Of a stretch of DNA of 64,000 nt, positions 63,184-64,000 are shown piece after piece. Source of the DNA: Gammaproteobacteria bacterium (GTDB lineage: Bacteria; Pseudomonadota; Gammaproteobacteria; VBWC01). Positions within the stretch are counted from its first letter, which is position 1; every line of letters starts with the position of its first letter. The stretch is from NCBI GenBank assembly GCA_023266115.1, contig JAHFRU010000002.1:236925-300924 (forward strand), given 5' to 3'. The notes beneath the pieces were generated by a model that was not told the origin of the DNA, did no database searches, and saw only the letters and a program-made list of their open reading frames with translations. The translations under genes and the position numbers were made by a program.

Positions 63184-64000
63184 ATGCGTTGTCGCCTGAG
63201 TTCGCTGGTTGCCCTATTGATGGCGGTGCTGATGTTCAGCGTCACTGGCCTCGTGCTGGCCGACGGCGGAACGCCGACGATCTCGCTGACCACGACCACA
63301 CCGACGGTCAATACCGGCGCCAGCGTTACCGTGGCAGTCCAAATGGATTTCAGCGGACAGCCCACCCTCGGCGGCGGCGTCGACATCACCTTTGATGCCC
63401 AACGCCTGCAGTTTAGCTCGTTCGAATTCGACGCCGCCTTTGCCGACGAGTCAGCGTTACGCCGCCAGCCGCAGGTACTTGATGGCGTGTTAAAGGGGCT
63501 CGCCTTCGGCGCGCCCGATGCGGATGGGTTGTCTGGCGTGATGCTGGTTGGACGCGCGACATTTGTTGCGACAGGCGCCGGGCTGGCAACAATCGCCGTT
63601 GGCGGGAACGCCCAACCTGCCGGCGGATTCATCTCGGCAACGAGTTACGATCTGCAATCTGTTACTTACGGGGGCAGGGGAGGCTCGAACGCGATTACGA
63701 TCACTGTCGCGGCGCCCGCGACTGGCCAACTCACTGGCCAGAGCGTAGTTGTCTCTGCCAACTACCTCGTCAACCTGACGACCGCAGGGACAGCCGACTG
63801 GATACGGTGGGGCAGAGCAACGGCCACCGACGTCGACCGCAAGGCCAATGTCACCGCACAGATCAGCGACATCACGCCAATCAACGGCGCCACCCGCAAC
63901 CGCTTCGGCGGCAACGCCACCTACTGGAGCGCCACCAACTGGAGCGACGGCAGCCCGACCGCGAGCAGCAGTGGCGGCGTGTCCGGTCTCTACTTCCCCG
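63184..64000 (+). CDS. Secreted cohesin-domain-like protein (3' end cut by window)
   Basis: The frame from ATG 63184 is open to the window end (272 residues visible). A signal peptide ends near TGLVLADGG. Residues of about 30-150 look like a cohesin-type beta sandwich: VNTGASVTVAVQMDFSGQPT, VDITFDAQRLQFSSFEFDAA, GLSGVMLVGRATFVATGAG. The segment TAGTADWIRWGRATATDVDR followed by RKANVTAQISDI begins a second domain seen in other Ig-like surface proteins; I cannot name it. Codons in 63700-63960 favour C, as in the dockerin gene. It is probably the last gene of the operon led by 55199. Confidence 0.75.
   Translation, partial: MRCRLSSLVALLMAVLMFSVTGLVLADGGTPTISLTTTTPTVNTGASVTVAVQMDFSGQPTLGGGVDITFDAQRLQFSSFEFDAAFADESALRRQPQVLDGVLKGLAFGAPDADGLSGVMLVGRATFVATGAGLATIAVGGNAQPAGGFISATSYDLQSVTYGGRGGSNAITITVAAPATGQLTGQSVVVSANYLVNLTTAGTADWIRWGRATATDVDRKANVTAQISDITPINGATRNRFGGNATYWSATNWSDGSPTASSSGGVSGLYFP

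Overview
The window is about 64 kb of high-GC DNA, almost fully coding. The gene content and order (fliGHIJK, a chemoreceptor, fliLMNOPQR-flhBA-flhF-flhG-fliA-cheYAB-motCD-cheW), the sigma-54 type promoters before fliK and fliL, a PBP1B gene coupled to a TPR lipoprotein gene, and a c7-type triheme cytochrome all point to a polarly flagellated gammaproteobacterium. The arrangement recalls Pseudomonas, but the accessory genes suggest an environmental lineage, perhaps Chromatiales-like or a relative; that placement is inference. I saw no rRNA, tRNA, CRISPR array, phage or transposase gene.

Region 1 (1-24.9 kb) is one flagellar/chemotaxis cluster on the + strand. It encodes the rotor and switch (FliG, FliM, FliN), the export ATPase complex (FliH, FliI, FliJ), the export gate (FliO, FliP, FliQ, FliR, FlhB, FlhA), hook-length control (FliK), polar number/placement regulators (FlhF, FlhG), sigma-28 (FliA), the chemotaxis core (CheY, CheA, CheB, CheW) and a stator pair (MotC, MotD). 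cheZ and parA/soj, which occupy this cluster in Pseudomonas, are missing. A 58-residue protein and a MITE-like element follow cheW, then a DUF2802 gene.

Region 2 (24.9-32.6 kb) has a minus-strand response regulator/GGDEF/EAL protein, a second small FlhB-like plus FliK-like pair, a pentapeptide-repeat membrane protein with a possible sigma-28 promoter, and the divergent three-gene AmmeMemoRadiSam set.

Region 3 (32.6-47.1 kb) holds a secreted thrombospondin type-3 repeat protein, a triheme cytochrome, a kinase fusion, PBP1B with an LpoP-like lipoprotein, TsaB, a GDSL esterase, a CpdA-like phosphodiesterase, MipA/OmpV, and a HIT protein whose stop codon lies at the edge of a second, inverted copy of the MITE-like element.

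Region 4 (47.1-64 kb) is accessory and surface-directed. First come three genes for an outer-membrane protein, a membrane protein with a His/Met/Asp-rich segment, and a periplasmic protein. Next is a 1,424-residue seven-blade SBBP propeller protein with four Ig-like repeats inserted between blades, encoded on the minus strand beside a decayed 3' remnant of cysC. Last is a + strand operon: a TSP3-dockerin-Ig protein, three tandem lipoprotein/phospholipase-C-like units (the first two enzyme genes truncated, the first lipoprotein frameshifted at a T8 run), and a cohesin-like protein cut by the window end. This last operon is the strongest candidate for an undescribed system: exported lipase-like enzymes coupled to lipoprotein partners and bracketed by a dockerin and a cohesin.
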